DNA from: Candidatus Wallbacteria bacterium
GTDB lineage: Bacteria; Muiribacteriota; UBA6191; JACPRK01
Assembly (NCBI GenBank): GCA_016199905.1
Contig: JACQFU010000574.1
Coordinates: forward strand, 1-6,218
Direction: 5' to 3'
DNA: 6,218 nucleotides
The notes below the pieces were generated by a model that saw only the letters and a program-made list of their open reading frames with translations, was not told the DNA's origin and did no database searches. Positions 1 to 6,135 of the stretch are shown here, piece after piece; position 1 is the first letter of the stretch, and every line of letters starts with the position of its first letter. The translations under genes and the position numbers were made by a program.

Positions 1-587
1 AGCACGATGGCCCGCGCTACTCTGCACGCCATCGCGACCTGCTCGTCTCGCGTCAACTTCACGACGCCGGTGCGGGCGCCTGCGCCGAGCCTGCTGATCA
101 TTCCCACGATCATCAGGACGGTCGCCAGAGGCGGGTTGAACCTCAGACGCTCCGTCCGCTCGAGATGGGTCAGCACGGACAGGAATTGCTCTCTGGGGAG
201 GCGGACACGCTGTCCTCCTTTCATCGTTTCGGTCTGATGGAGATCCAGGATCAGGCGAAAGCTCTCGGTCTCCCGGATGCCGTACTCGATGAAACCCTCG
301 ACCAGGGAGTCGAGCTGTTCCCAGGCGCCGGCGTCTTGCCGGAGGCTGTGAGCCAGCCAGCCATGCAGCCTCGCCGCCTCGCCGGCAAACAACTCCTCGA
401 CGAGCGCCTCTTTCGAGGGGAAGTGCCTGTAGAGAGCGCCTTCGGTCACGCCGACTTCGCGCGCCAGCTCCCGGACGGTCATCCCCTTCACTCCCAGGTC
501 CGACACGAGCCTCCTGGCCGACAGCAGGATGTCGTCGCGGCGGCTGTGACCGGAGTTTCTGCTGGCAGCTGCTTTCGGAGTATCCAT
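1..587 (-). CDS. TetR/AcrR-family transcriptional regulator (3' end cut by window edge)
   Basis: One-component DNA-binding repressor of the TetR family. From ATG at 587 the frame stays open for 195 codons to the window edge. TetR proteins are usually about 190-220 residues, so only the last few should be missing. The N-terminal DNA-binding domain is clear: a first helix (about residues 17-30, RRDDILLSARRLVSD), then the helix-turn-helix at about 36-56 with VRELAREVGVTEGALYRHF, followed by the usual SKEALVEEL start of helix 4. The rest (about 70-195) is the helical ligand and dimer domain, which is not conserved enough to name a ligand. The start is the only ATG ahead of the DNA-binding domain; AGGA at 604-601 lies 13 bases away, which is rather far. 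Promoter and operator candidates lie upstream, so self-regulation is likely. Its target genes may lie outside the window. Family call secure, ligand unknown. Confidence 0.93.
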   Translation of the reverse strand, partial: MDTPKAAASRNSGHSRRDDILLSARRLVSDLGVKGMTVRELAREVGVTEGALYRHFPSKEALVEELFAGEAARLHGWLAHSLRQDAGAWEQLDSLVEGFIEYGIRETESFRLILDLHQTETMKGGQRVRLPREQFLSVLTHLERTERLRFNPPLATVLMIVGMISRLGAGARTGVVKLTRDEQVAMACRVARAIV

Positions 588-595
588 TTGCTTAC

Positions 596-626
596 TCGTG
601 TCCTGGGACCCGGACGTCGGACACGA
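596..626. promoter_or_regulatory. perfect 8-base inverted repeat in the tetR leader
   Basis: TCGTGTCC at 596-603 is matched exactly by its reverse complement GGACACGA at 619-626, separated by 15 bases. In the tetR transcript the arm nearest the gene contains the GGA of the only Shine-Dalgarno-like sequence, so a folded stem would hide the ribosome-binding site. As DNA it could equally be an operator for the TetR protein itself. Two copies of GACGTC (613-618 and 625-630) lie in the loop and right arm. Only the symmetry is seen; either role is inference. Confidence 0.4.
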
Positions 627-701
627 CGTCGCTCGCCGCAAGTCCCGTGCCCAAAATCACCATAGGGCGCGTGTCTGACTGCGGCGGTGTCCCACAAAAA
701 C

Positions 702-730
702 AGCTTAAAGTAATCGTTCGTTTACGTCAA
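702..730 (-). promoter_or_regulatory. candidate tetR promoter
   Basis: On the minus strand TTGACG (730-725) is a good -35 match. It is followed, after exactly 17 bases, by TAAGCT (707-702), a weak -10 that keeps the TA at the start and the final T. Transcription would begin near 695 and leave a leader of about 105-110 bases before the tetR ATG at 587. This stretch is noticeably more AT-rich than its surroundings. The weak -10 keeps confidence modest. Confidence 0.4.
710..725. promoter_or_regulatory. candidate TetR operator between -35 and -10
   Basis: GTAATCGTTCGTTTAC is an imperfect inverted repeat: six of eight base pairs about its centre are complementary. It lies wholly within, or one base beyond, the spacer of the candidate tetR promoter. 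TetR-family repressors commonly bind roughly 15-30 base palindromes overlapping their own promoter, and CGTT/AACG half-sites are frequent in such operators. The position is what makes it convincing; binding is inferred. Confidence 0.42.
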
Positions 731-800
731 GAGCGAGTGCCTTCGGACCGGAGCAGCCTCGAACTCGACACCCGGGCGGGGCGTCCTTCACGATCCGCTC

Positions 801-822
801 GCCCTCGAGCCTGTCGAAGGGC
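801..822. repeat. hairpin resembling a widespread dispersed intergenic repeat
   Basis: GCCCTCGA (801-808) pairs with TCGAAGGGC (814-822) around the loop GCCTG, giving an 8-base-pair stem with one bulged A at 818. The core GAGCCTGTCGAAGG, followed by CGAACGG at 829-835, matches from memory a short palindromic element (CCTTCGACAGGCTC type) scattered between genes in many GC-rich bacteria. It lies 36-57 bases past the stop of the HEAT gene. There is no U-run on either strand, so it is not a typical intrinsic terminator, though it could stabilise the 3' end of that transcript. Confidence 0.45.
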
Positions 823-857
823 TCCCCACGAACGGACAGACTCGTACGAACGCCGCC

Positions 858-1952
858 CTACTGCCCCGGGTCCCTCCCCGTGCCGGTCGCCTTAGCGGAG
901 TCGACCCGATCGAGGGGAACAACTATCTCCTGGAGACCTTTCAGGTAGCGGCGCCGCTGAAGGCCGGGGACCATCATCAACTCGACCTTCTCGGCGGCGA
1001 TCAACGTCCGGGCGCCGGAGACGGCCTCCGCTCGCACGGCCGAGTCCGAGTCTTGGAGGCCGGCCAGGAGCGCCCGGAGGCGGGCGAGCACGTAGTCGGG
1101 CGCTTGCCGGACCTGGCCACGGTTGGCCATCCGCTGCTGCCAGGGCCGCGTCGCAAGGCTGCGGGCGGCGGCGAGCCTCGCCTCGCGCGATGGGGCCCGC
1201 GACAGGACTTCGCCCAGTCCGGCCACGCCCGCCTCCTCCAGACTCGCCAGCTGCGCCACGGCCGTGCCGGAGTCCTTCCCCAGCGCCTGGAAAACCAGCT
1301 TGCGCGCGAGTGTCTCCGGCAACGGCGGGACGCCGGGGATGGGGTTTGTCTCATGGTCGGGGCAGAAGAGCGTGACGAACCGCGCCACGGCTGCGCACAC
1401 TTCGGGCGCGGCCCCGTTCAGAGCGGCGGCCAGCTTTTCGGCCGGAGGCTCACGCCTGAGCTGATCGCAATGGCCCGTTTTCAAAACGGCAAGAGCTTCC
1501 AGAGCCTTCAGGAAGCTGGTCTGGCCATCGGGTCCCAGAATTTCGGACAGGGCTCCCCGTGCTGCCGATGCCGTCGATTTCTCTTTCGAGTCGATGAACT
1601 TCGCCACCAGGTGGGCGGCCTTTGGGTCGCCGATGTTGCCGAGCGTGCGGATCACGCTGCGGGCATGGCGCGCGAAGCCCTTGTCGTCCAGGAGCGCGGC
1701 CAGCGGCTCGACCGCCGCCGGATCGGCTGCCAGGCTGAGCGCGCGAAAGGCTTGGGAAGCCGCGTACGCGTCCTTGTCGGCCGCTCGGAGCACAACCATC
1801 AGCTCCGGCGTCGACATGAAGTTGTAGCCATGGACTTGCGACGCTTCCTCGCCGTCTTGGGCGAAGCTCGGCCCCGCAAGGCAGCCCGCCGCCAGTCCGA
1901 TCGTCAGGATTCCCGCCCGTCCGACCCTCGTGAATTGTTTCGACAGCCGCAT
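858..1952 (-). CDS. exported HEAT-repeat protein
   Basis: A 364-residue secreted protein. The N-terminus is a signal sequence: basic residues K5, R9 and R12, a hydrophobic core at about 14-27, then PSFA with probable cleavage after A31 before QDGEE. LAAGC at 20-24 also fits a loose lipobox, so a lipoprotein anchored at C24 is possible. The mature part is helical: HEAT-like pairs at about 61-90 (ASQAFRALSLAADPAAVEPL), 91-122 (VIRTLGNIGDPKAAHLVAKF), 127-155, 226-267 and 286-322 (LRALLAGLQDSDSAVRAEAV). The middle (160-215) is less regular and carries C162, C186 and C197. HEAT repeats are protein-binding scaffolds; no catalytic motif is visible. The start is well supported: AGGA at 1962-1959 lies 6 bases before the ATG. 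It is transcribed away from the membrane-protein and kinase operon across a 61-base gap, which suggests a related role, perhaps as an extracytoplasmic partner of the kinase. That partnership is inferred. Confidence 0.88.
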   Translation of the reverse strand: MRLSKQFTRVGRAGILTIGLAAGCLAGPSFAQDGEEASQVHGYNFMSTPELMVVLRAADKDAYAASQAFRALSLAADPAAVEPLAALLDDKGFARHARSVIRTLGNIGDPKAAHLVAKFIDSKEKSTASAARGALSEILGPDGQTSFLKALEALAVLKTGHCDQLRREPPAEKLAAALNGAAPEVCAAVARFVTLFCPDHETNPIPGVPPLPETLARKLVFQALGKDSGTAVAQLASLEEAGVAGLGEVLSRAPSREARLAAARSLATRPWQQRMANRGQVRQAPDYVLARLRALLAGLQDSDSAVRAEAVSGARTLIAAEKVELMMVPGLQRRRYLKGLQEIVVPLDRVDSAKATGTGRDPGQ

Positions 1953-2002
1953 GTTCGTTCCTCTCTCTTGGCTCGTCCTTGACTACTGCCGTCGAAGCCC
2001 GC

Positions 2003-2013
2003 GCTAGGCTAGC
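2003..2013. promoter_or_regulatory. short perfect palindrome before the operon start
   Basis: GCTAG-G-CTAGC directly abuts the ATG at 2014, in the 61-base gap between the divergent HEAT gene and the operon. It contains the AGG (2006-2008) that serves as the only Shine-Dalgarno-like sequence for that ATG. The loop is too small for an RNA hairpin, so a protein-binding site is the more sensible reading, but it may be chance. Confidence 0.2.
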
Positions 2014-2892
2014 ATGCCCAGGATGTCCGATCCCGATGGGCTCTCCGCGCTCTCCGACGAGCAGCTTCTGTCCCAAGGACGCTTCACGGCCGCCGAACGT
2101 TCACTGGGCCGGCTCTGCATGGCCGTCGCCGCGATGGTGTGGCTCGCGGGCGCGGCGGCCTCGTTCTGGCTCTGGGGACGGCTTTTCCTGGATTTCTCTC
2201 ACGGGACCTGGGCGGCGCTCCTGGGCCTCGGCGTGTTCGCCGCCGGAGGCGCGGGCGGCGCCTTGGGTCTATTCCTGTTGCTGGCGCTGCTCTACCTGGT
2301 TGTCCACCGCGGGCTCTGCCGGCGTTCGACGCCCTTCGTAGGGGAGCTGGTGGAGCGCTGGGGCCAGGCCGATATGGAGAGATACGCCGACTCCGCCTCC
2401 GTCTCGCTCGATTCGCCTGGCGCTCCCGGATGGATCTTGCTCTTCAAGGGCGCTTCGCGCCCGGGGGGACCGGTGCTCTGGACGCGAATCGAGCTGGCAG
2501 ACGGCGGCGGCGGCAAGCTGGAGAGTCGCTGCGGTCAGGCGGTCCACCGAGTGCTGGACGGCGGACTGGCGGCGTCGCTCTACAAGCGCGACCGGGAGCT
2601 GACCGGCGAGGAGGCCAAGGAGCTGGCCGAGCACGCGCTGGGCTTCGGCGGCGCCGGCTCGTCCTTGGTTCCCAGCGAGCTGACGGACGGTTTCCCGTGC
2701 GAGCTGGTGGCGCTTCGCCGGCAGCCGCGCGACGCGATTCGCGCCTCGGCGAACCTGGCCGGCGTGCCGCAAGAATTCCGGGGACACCAGGCCGTGCGCT
2801 TGATGCAGCTCGTGATTCGCGTGGCCGGCGACGACCTCATCCGGCAGCTGGCGCACGAGTTTGCGCTCTCGCTCTCCCCGCCGGCGGGTTAG
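2014..2892 (+). CDS. two-pass inner-membrane protein of unknown function, kinase operon
   Basis: A 292-residue protein that I do not recognise. The N-terminal 30 residues are polar. Two hydrophobic segments follow, at about 34-56 (MAVAAMVWLAGAAASFW) and 67-97; the second is glycine-rich (GLGVFAAGGAGGALGLF), a pattern often seen in packed transmembrane helices. Basic residues before the first (R23, R30, R33) and after the second (R99, R103, R104) place both termini in the cytoplasm. Residues 105-292 form a soluble domain of mixed composition (WILLFKGAS, VLWTRIELADG, TGEEAKELAEHALGF, LMQLVIRVAGDDLIRQLAHEF) with no catalytic motif that I can name. The start at 2014 has AGG 5 bases upstream; an in-frame ATG at 2023 has AGG directly abutting and is less likely. 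The stop lies 3 bases before the kinase ATG, so the two are almost surely co-translated. A role as adaptor or substrate of the kinase is inferred from position alone. Confidence 0.9.
   Translation: MPRMSDPDGLSALSDEQLLSQGRFTAAERSLGRLCMAVAAMVWLAGAAASFWLWGRLFLDFSHGTWAALLGLGVFAAGGAGGALGLFLLLALLYLVVHRGLCRRSTPFVGELVERWGQADMERYADSASVSLDSPGAPGWILLFKGASRPGGPVLWTRIELADGGGGKLESRCGQAVHRVLDGGLAASLYKRDRELTGEEAKELAEHALGFGGAGSSLVPSELTDGFPCELVALRRQPRDAIRASANLAGVPQEFRGHQAVRLMQLVIRVAGDDLIRQLAHEFALSLSPPAG
2877..2888 (+). promoter_or_regulatory. palindrome covering the kinase ribosome-binding site
   Basis: CCCGCCGGCGGG is a perfect 12-base palindrome in the last codons of the upstream gene. Its right half, GGCGGG, is the only Shine-Dalgarno-like sequence for the kinase and lies 7 bases before the ATG at 2896. 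In RNA it can fold as a CCCG/CGGG stem with a CCGG tetraloop, which ribosomes finishing the upstream gene would melt. That would couple kinase translation to its neighbour. Such palindromes also arise by chance at this GC content. Confidence 0.3.
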
Positions 2893-2895
2893 TCC

Positions 2896-5800
2896 ATGCG
2901 ACCGGACGGCGAGGACGGCGGGCTGGAGCTCGACCTCTACGAAGGGGCGGCCGAATCCGCCGCGGGCCCACCTGTCGCGGCCCTCCCGGAAACGCAACCG
3001 GAAGGTGCCGCTGGTGCCAACGGATGGATCGAGTCCTTATGGCGGGATTTTCCCAGGCCCGTGCGCGAGCGCTACAGCCCGGGAAAGGCGATCGGCGAGG
3101 GCGGAATGGGGATCGTCCTCGAAGCGCACGACCGGGAACTGGGTCGCATCGTGGCGATCAAGGGGCTGCGCGATCCCGTTGCTGCCTCGGCGGCAGGCCG
3201 AGACCGCCAGGCCCGCGAGGCCCGCATTGCCGCGCGTCTGACCCACCCGAACATCCTGCCCGTCTTCGATATCTGGACCGACGCCCGCGGAAACCCCTGG
3301 TGCTCGATGCTGCGCGTGCCCGGCGAGGCGCCGACCCTGGCTCGCCGGCTGGAAGAGCTGAAGGACCGCCGCGCCCTCGAAGATCGCCCCGTGGGCGAGC
3401 TTCTGGAGACGTTTCGCCAGGTCTGCCGGGCAGTCGCCTACGCCCACGGACAGGGCGTGCTCCACCGCGATCTGAAGCCCGACAACGTCCTGCTCGGACC
3501 CTCGGGCGAGGCTCTCGTGGCCGACTGGGGGCTCGCCCGCGCCGAGTCGGTCCCGGATGAGCCCTCCGCCAGCCTGGAACTGGTGGGCACCCGCGGATAC
3601 GCGGCGCCCGAGCAGCTCGGAGCCTTCGGCGCCCCTCGCGCCGACGAGCGCTCCGACGTCTACAGCCTGGGGGTGATCCTCTTCGAGATGCTGGCGGGCC
3701 ACCGTCGCGACTCCCCCGGCGGCGTGGAGGCGAACACCTGGGCTGCTGGACTGGGCGGCGGTTCGCCGCAACCACAGGCGCTCGACATCCCCGCGCGAGT
3801 CCCGCGCGAGCTGGCCGACGTCATCCGCCGGGCCACGGCCTGGCAGCCCGGCGATCGCCTGTCGAGCGTGGCTGCGCTCCTCCGCGCCGTCGAGCTCTAC
3901 TTGGAGGGCGGCGTCATCGAGGGCATGAGCTACACGGCCTGGGAGCGGACGCGCAAGTGGGCGCGCGCCCATCCGGCGCTCTTCTGGACCCTTGTGACGG
4001 CGTTCGTCTTTTCAGTCGTCTTGTTCAAGAAGTACGACGACAACCGCCGGGCGCTGGAGCTGGCCCACGGCTATCTCGCGCTCTCTCACACGGGCTGGGC
4101 CGCCCAGGCGTCCAAGAGCAGTCTGTCCGACGTCGCGCGGATGCACGCCGCGCTCGCGCTTCAGGAGCTCTCGCAGGCCGCCGCGGGGTTCGTACTGCCC
4201 TCCGGCGAGGCCTACTCGCTGCTGGCAGGTGCCGGCCCGCCGAGTCCGCTCCTCTGGGCCGTCACCCTCGACGGGCCTGCCGAGGTCGCAAAGTTCGGAG
4301 ATGGGGGGCGGAGCCTGTCGGCGGCCACGCGTTTGGTCGGGTCCTGGCAATTCGCGCTGCCCTCCGGCCGGGTCGTCCGCCATACGCCGATCCCCAAGGA
4401 GGAGGTCTGGGGGCTCGCAATCAGCCCCGATCGCAAGCTCCTGGCGACCGTGGGCGCCGACAAACTGGTGCGCGTCTGGGACGCCTCCAGCGGCCAGGAG
4501 CTCCGCCGGATGGCCGGCCATACCGAGGCGCTCTGGAGCCTCGACTTCGCGCCGTCGGGCAAGCTTCTGGCCACGGGCGGGCACGACCACACGGTGCGAC
4601 TTTGGGACGTCGCATCGGGGCAGGCCGTGGCGACCTTCGAGGGTCACACGGGCCAGGTCTGGTCCGTGGCCTTCAGCCCGGACGGCGCGTTGCTGGCCTC
4701 GGGGGATAACGACCGCGTCATCAGGATCTGGGACGTGGTTGCGCGCCGCCAGGTGCGAGTGCTGGCAGGCCATCAGGGCGCGGTGTTGTCGCTGGCCTTC
4801 AGCCCCGACTCCGACACGCTCGCCTCCGGCGCCGACGATCGCGTCATCCTGTTGTGGGCGATCGGCCCCTCGGGGAAGTCGGGGAGTCTGGAGGGGGCGG
4901 CCGGCACCGGACAATGCCTGGCCTTCAGCCCCGACGGACGCACGCTCGCCTCGGGCCATTCGGACTACAGCGTCCGGCTGTGGGATCTGGCGACCCGCAA
5001 GCCGTCGCGCGTGCTGCTGGGCCATACGAACTGGCTGTCGATGCTCGACTTCAGCTCCGACGGCCGCACGCTCGCGTCTGCGAGCCAGGATCGCACGATC
5101 CGGCTCTGGGACGTGGGCAGCGCCAGCTTGCCCGAAGGCTTCGCCGGCCACACGGCGCCGGTCCTGCGAATGGCGCTCTCGGCCGATGGCCGCCGGATCG
5201 CCACGGCCAGCCAGGACCACACGGTGCGGGAGTGGGAATGTGAGACTGGAAAGATGCTTCGGAGCCTTTCAGGATTCGAACGGTTGGTGCAGACCGTGGC
5301 CTATTCCGGAGGCGAGAACCCGGCCATGGCGGGGAGCCTGGGCGAGGCCGTGGAGTGGCGGCTTCCGGGCCGGCCTCCGATGCGGCTGGAGATGGAGAAG
5401 GGGCGAGGCGTCCAGTGTCTCGAGTTCGCCCCGGACTGCGGGCGCCTGGCGATTTCGACCACGGGCGGGGTCGTGCGGGTCGTCGATACGCGCTCGGCAG
5501 CCGACACGGCGAGGCTCACCGGTTCGGGCGGCGAGACGCTCTGCCTGGCCTTCAGCGCAGACGGGCGCCGGCTCGCCACGGGCGGCACCTACCGCGACGT
5601 GCTGCTTTGGGACGCCGCCGGCGGCCGCTTGCTGGCCCGGGGAGCGGGCCACCGCGAGTCGGTGGAGTGCGTGCGCTTCTCGCCGGACGGCCGCTGGCTC
5701 GCGAGCGGCGGCCAGGACTTTGCTGCGCGCCTTTGGGAGGTCCCGGCGATGACCGGCAAGCTGGTCGGCAGCCACACCGGCCACCTCTGGGCCGTGGCTT

Positions 5801-6135
5801 TTTCGCCGGACGGCCGGACGCTGGCCTCGGGCGGCCTCGACGGGAAGATTCGACTCTGGGGGCTTCCGGGGTTCGCGCCTCTGGGGCTCTTCGAGCCGAA
5901 CGCCTCCTCGGTGACGGCGCTCGCGTTCGATCCCGCGGGCCGGCGTCTGGTCTCGGCGGGCGGGACGCAGCCCCAGGTCTGGGACCTGCGCGTCATCACG
6001 AGTCCGGGCGACGTCGCCCGCGAAGTCCTCGCCTCGTCCTACTTCGAAGTGCCGGCGGGGCAGCTACTGCCCGCGCCGAAACCCGCCGCCGCGGCGCCCC
6101 CGCCTCGCTTCCGGCAGGCTACCGGCTCGAAGTGA
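2896..6135 (+). CDS. membrane Ser/Thr protein kinase with 14 WD40 units
   Basis: A 1079-residue Hanks-type kinase. Residues 1-55 are a disordered-looking acidic leader. The kinase domain (about 60-337) is complete: glycine loop GEGGMG at 67-72, lysine K89 in VAIK, helix-C glutamate E108, HRDLKPDN at 190-197 with catalytic D192 and N197, DWG at 210-212 in place of DFG, APE at 237-239, and F-helix D254. It should be active; S218, S224, S226 and T232 in the activation segment are possible phosphosites. One transmembrane helix spans about 361-377, with R351, R353, K354 and R357 before it, placing the kinase inside and the C-terminal two-thirds outside. Basic residues also follow the helix (K378, K379, R384, R385), so topology is likely rather than certain. 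A helical linker (386-443) leads to 14 WD40-type units of about 42 residues (444-1037), then a Pro/Ala-rich tail. Related kinase-WD40 fusions such as PkwA are known; the ligand is unknown. It follows the two-pass membrane gene by 3 bases. Confidence 0.95.
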   Translation: MRPDGEDGGLELDLYEGAAESAAGPPVAALPETQPEGAAGANGWIESLWRDFPRPVRERYSPGKAIGEGGMGIVLEAHDRELGRIVAIKGLRDPVAASAAGRDRQAREARIAARLTHPNILPVFDIWTDARGNPWCSMLRVPGEAPTLARRLEELKDRRALEDRPVGELLETFRQVCRAVAYAHGQGVLHRDLKPDNVLLGPSGEALVADWGLARAESVPDEPSASLELVGTRGYAAPEQLGAFGAPRADERSDVYSLGVILFEMLAGHRRDSPGGVEANTWAAGLGGGSPQPQALDIPARVPRELADVIRRATAWQPGDRLSSVAALLRAVELYLEGGVIEGMSYTAWERTRKWARAHPALFWTLVTAFVFSVVLFKKYDDNRRALELAHGYLALSHTGWAAQASKSSLSDVARMHAALALQELSQAAAGFVLPSGEAYSLLAGAGPPSPLLWAVTLDGPAEVAKFGDGGRSLSAATRLVGSWQFALPSGRVVRHTPIPKEEVWGLAISPDRKLLATVGADKLVRVWDASSGQELRRMAGHTEALWSLDFAPSGKLLATGGHDHTVRLWDVASGQAVATFEGHTGQVWSVAFSPDGALLASGDNDRVIRIWDVVARRQVRVLAGHQGAVLSLAFSPDSDTLASGADDRVILLWAIGPSGKSGSLEGAAGTGQCLAFSPDGRTLASGHSDYSVRLWDLATRKPSRVLLGHTNWLSMLDFSSDGRTLASASQDRTIRLWDVGSASLPEGFAGHTAPVLRMALSADGRRIATASQDHTVREWECETGKMLRSLSGFERLVQTVAYSGGENPAMAGSLGEAVEWRLPGRPPMRLEMEKGRGVQCLEFAPDCGRLAISTTGGVVRVVDTRSAADTARLTGSGGETLCLAFSADGRRLATGGTYRDVLLWDAAGGRLLARGAGHRESVECVRFSPDGRWLASGGQDFAARLWEVPAMTGKLVGSHTGHLWAVAFSPDGRTLASGGLDGKIRLWGLPGFAPLGLFEPNASSVTALAFDPAGRRLVSAGGTQPQVWDLRVITSPGDVAREVLASSYFEVPAGQLLPAPKPAAAAPPPRFRQATGSK
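4225..6006 (+). repeat. 14 tandem WD40-type coding repeats, period about 126 bases
   Basis: Within the kinase gene, units begin at about residues 444, 495, 541, 583, 625, 667, 709, 751, 793, 834, 876, 918, 959 and 1001. From 541 to 792 the spacing is exactly 42 residues (126 bases) with no insertions. Most carry the pattern GH...FSPDGxxLASGxxDxxVRLWD. FSPDGRTLASG recurs identically at 677-687 and 969-979. Unit 1 (444-494) lacks the motifs and is called from its position and the strand-like LLWAVTLDG. Fourteen units fit two seven-bladed propellers. Confidence 0.85.

Noticed and set aside
801..822. Intrinsic terminator for the HEAT gene
   Set aside because: The stem is good, but no U-run follows on the minus strand, so it is listed as a repeat instead.
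647..895. 82-codon plus-strand frame in the gap between tetR and the HEAT gene
   Set aside because: No ribosome-binding site, Arg/Ser/Pro-rich product, overlaps the end of the HEAT gene and covers the regulatory elements.
1053..1982. Plus-strand open frame of 309 codons opposite the HEAT gene
   Set aside because: It lies antisense to a gene with a clear signal peptide, HEAT periodicity and good ribosome-binding site; its product is Arg/Gly-rich and low complexity, typical of a GC-rich shadow frame.
1979..2010. Promoter for the kinase operon (TTGACT at 1979-1984)
   Set aside because: No acceptable -10 lies 16-18 bases downstream; the only TA...T hexamer, TAGGCT at 2005-2010, is 20 bases away and almost touches the start codon.
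2139..3560. Plus-strand open frame of 473 codons spanning the two-pass gene and the start of the kinase
   Set aside because: It overlaps two genes with recognisable domains in another frame and encodes an Arg/Gly/Ala-rich sequence without any motif.
4012..5752. Long open frames on both strands within the WD40 region (minus 4012-5220, plus 4229-5752)
   Set aside because: Their apparent internal repetition merely mirrors the WD40 repeats read in the wrong frame.
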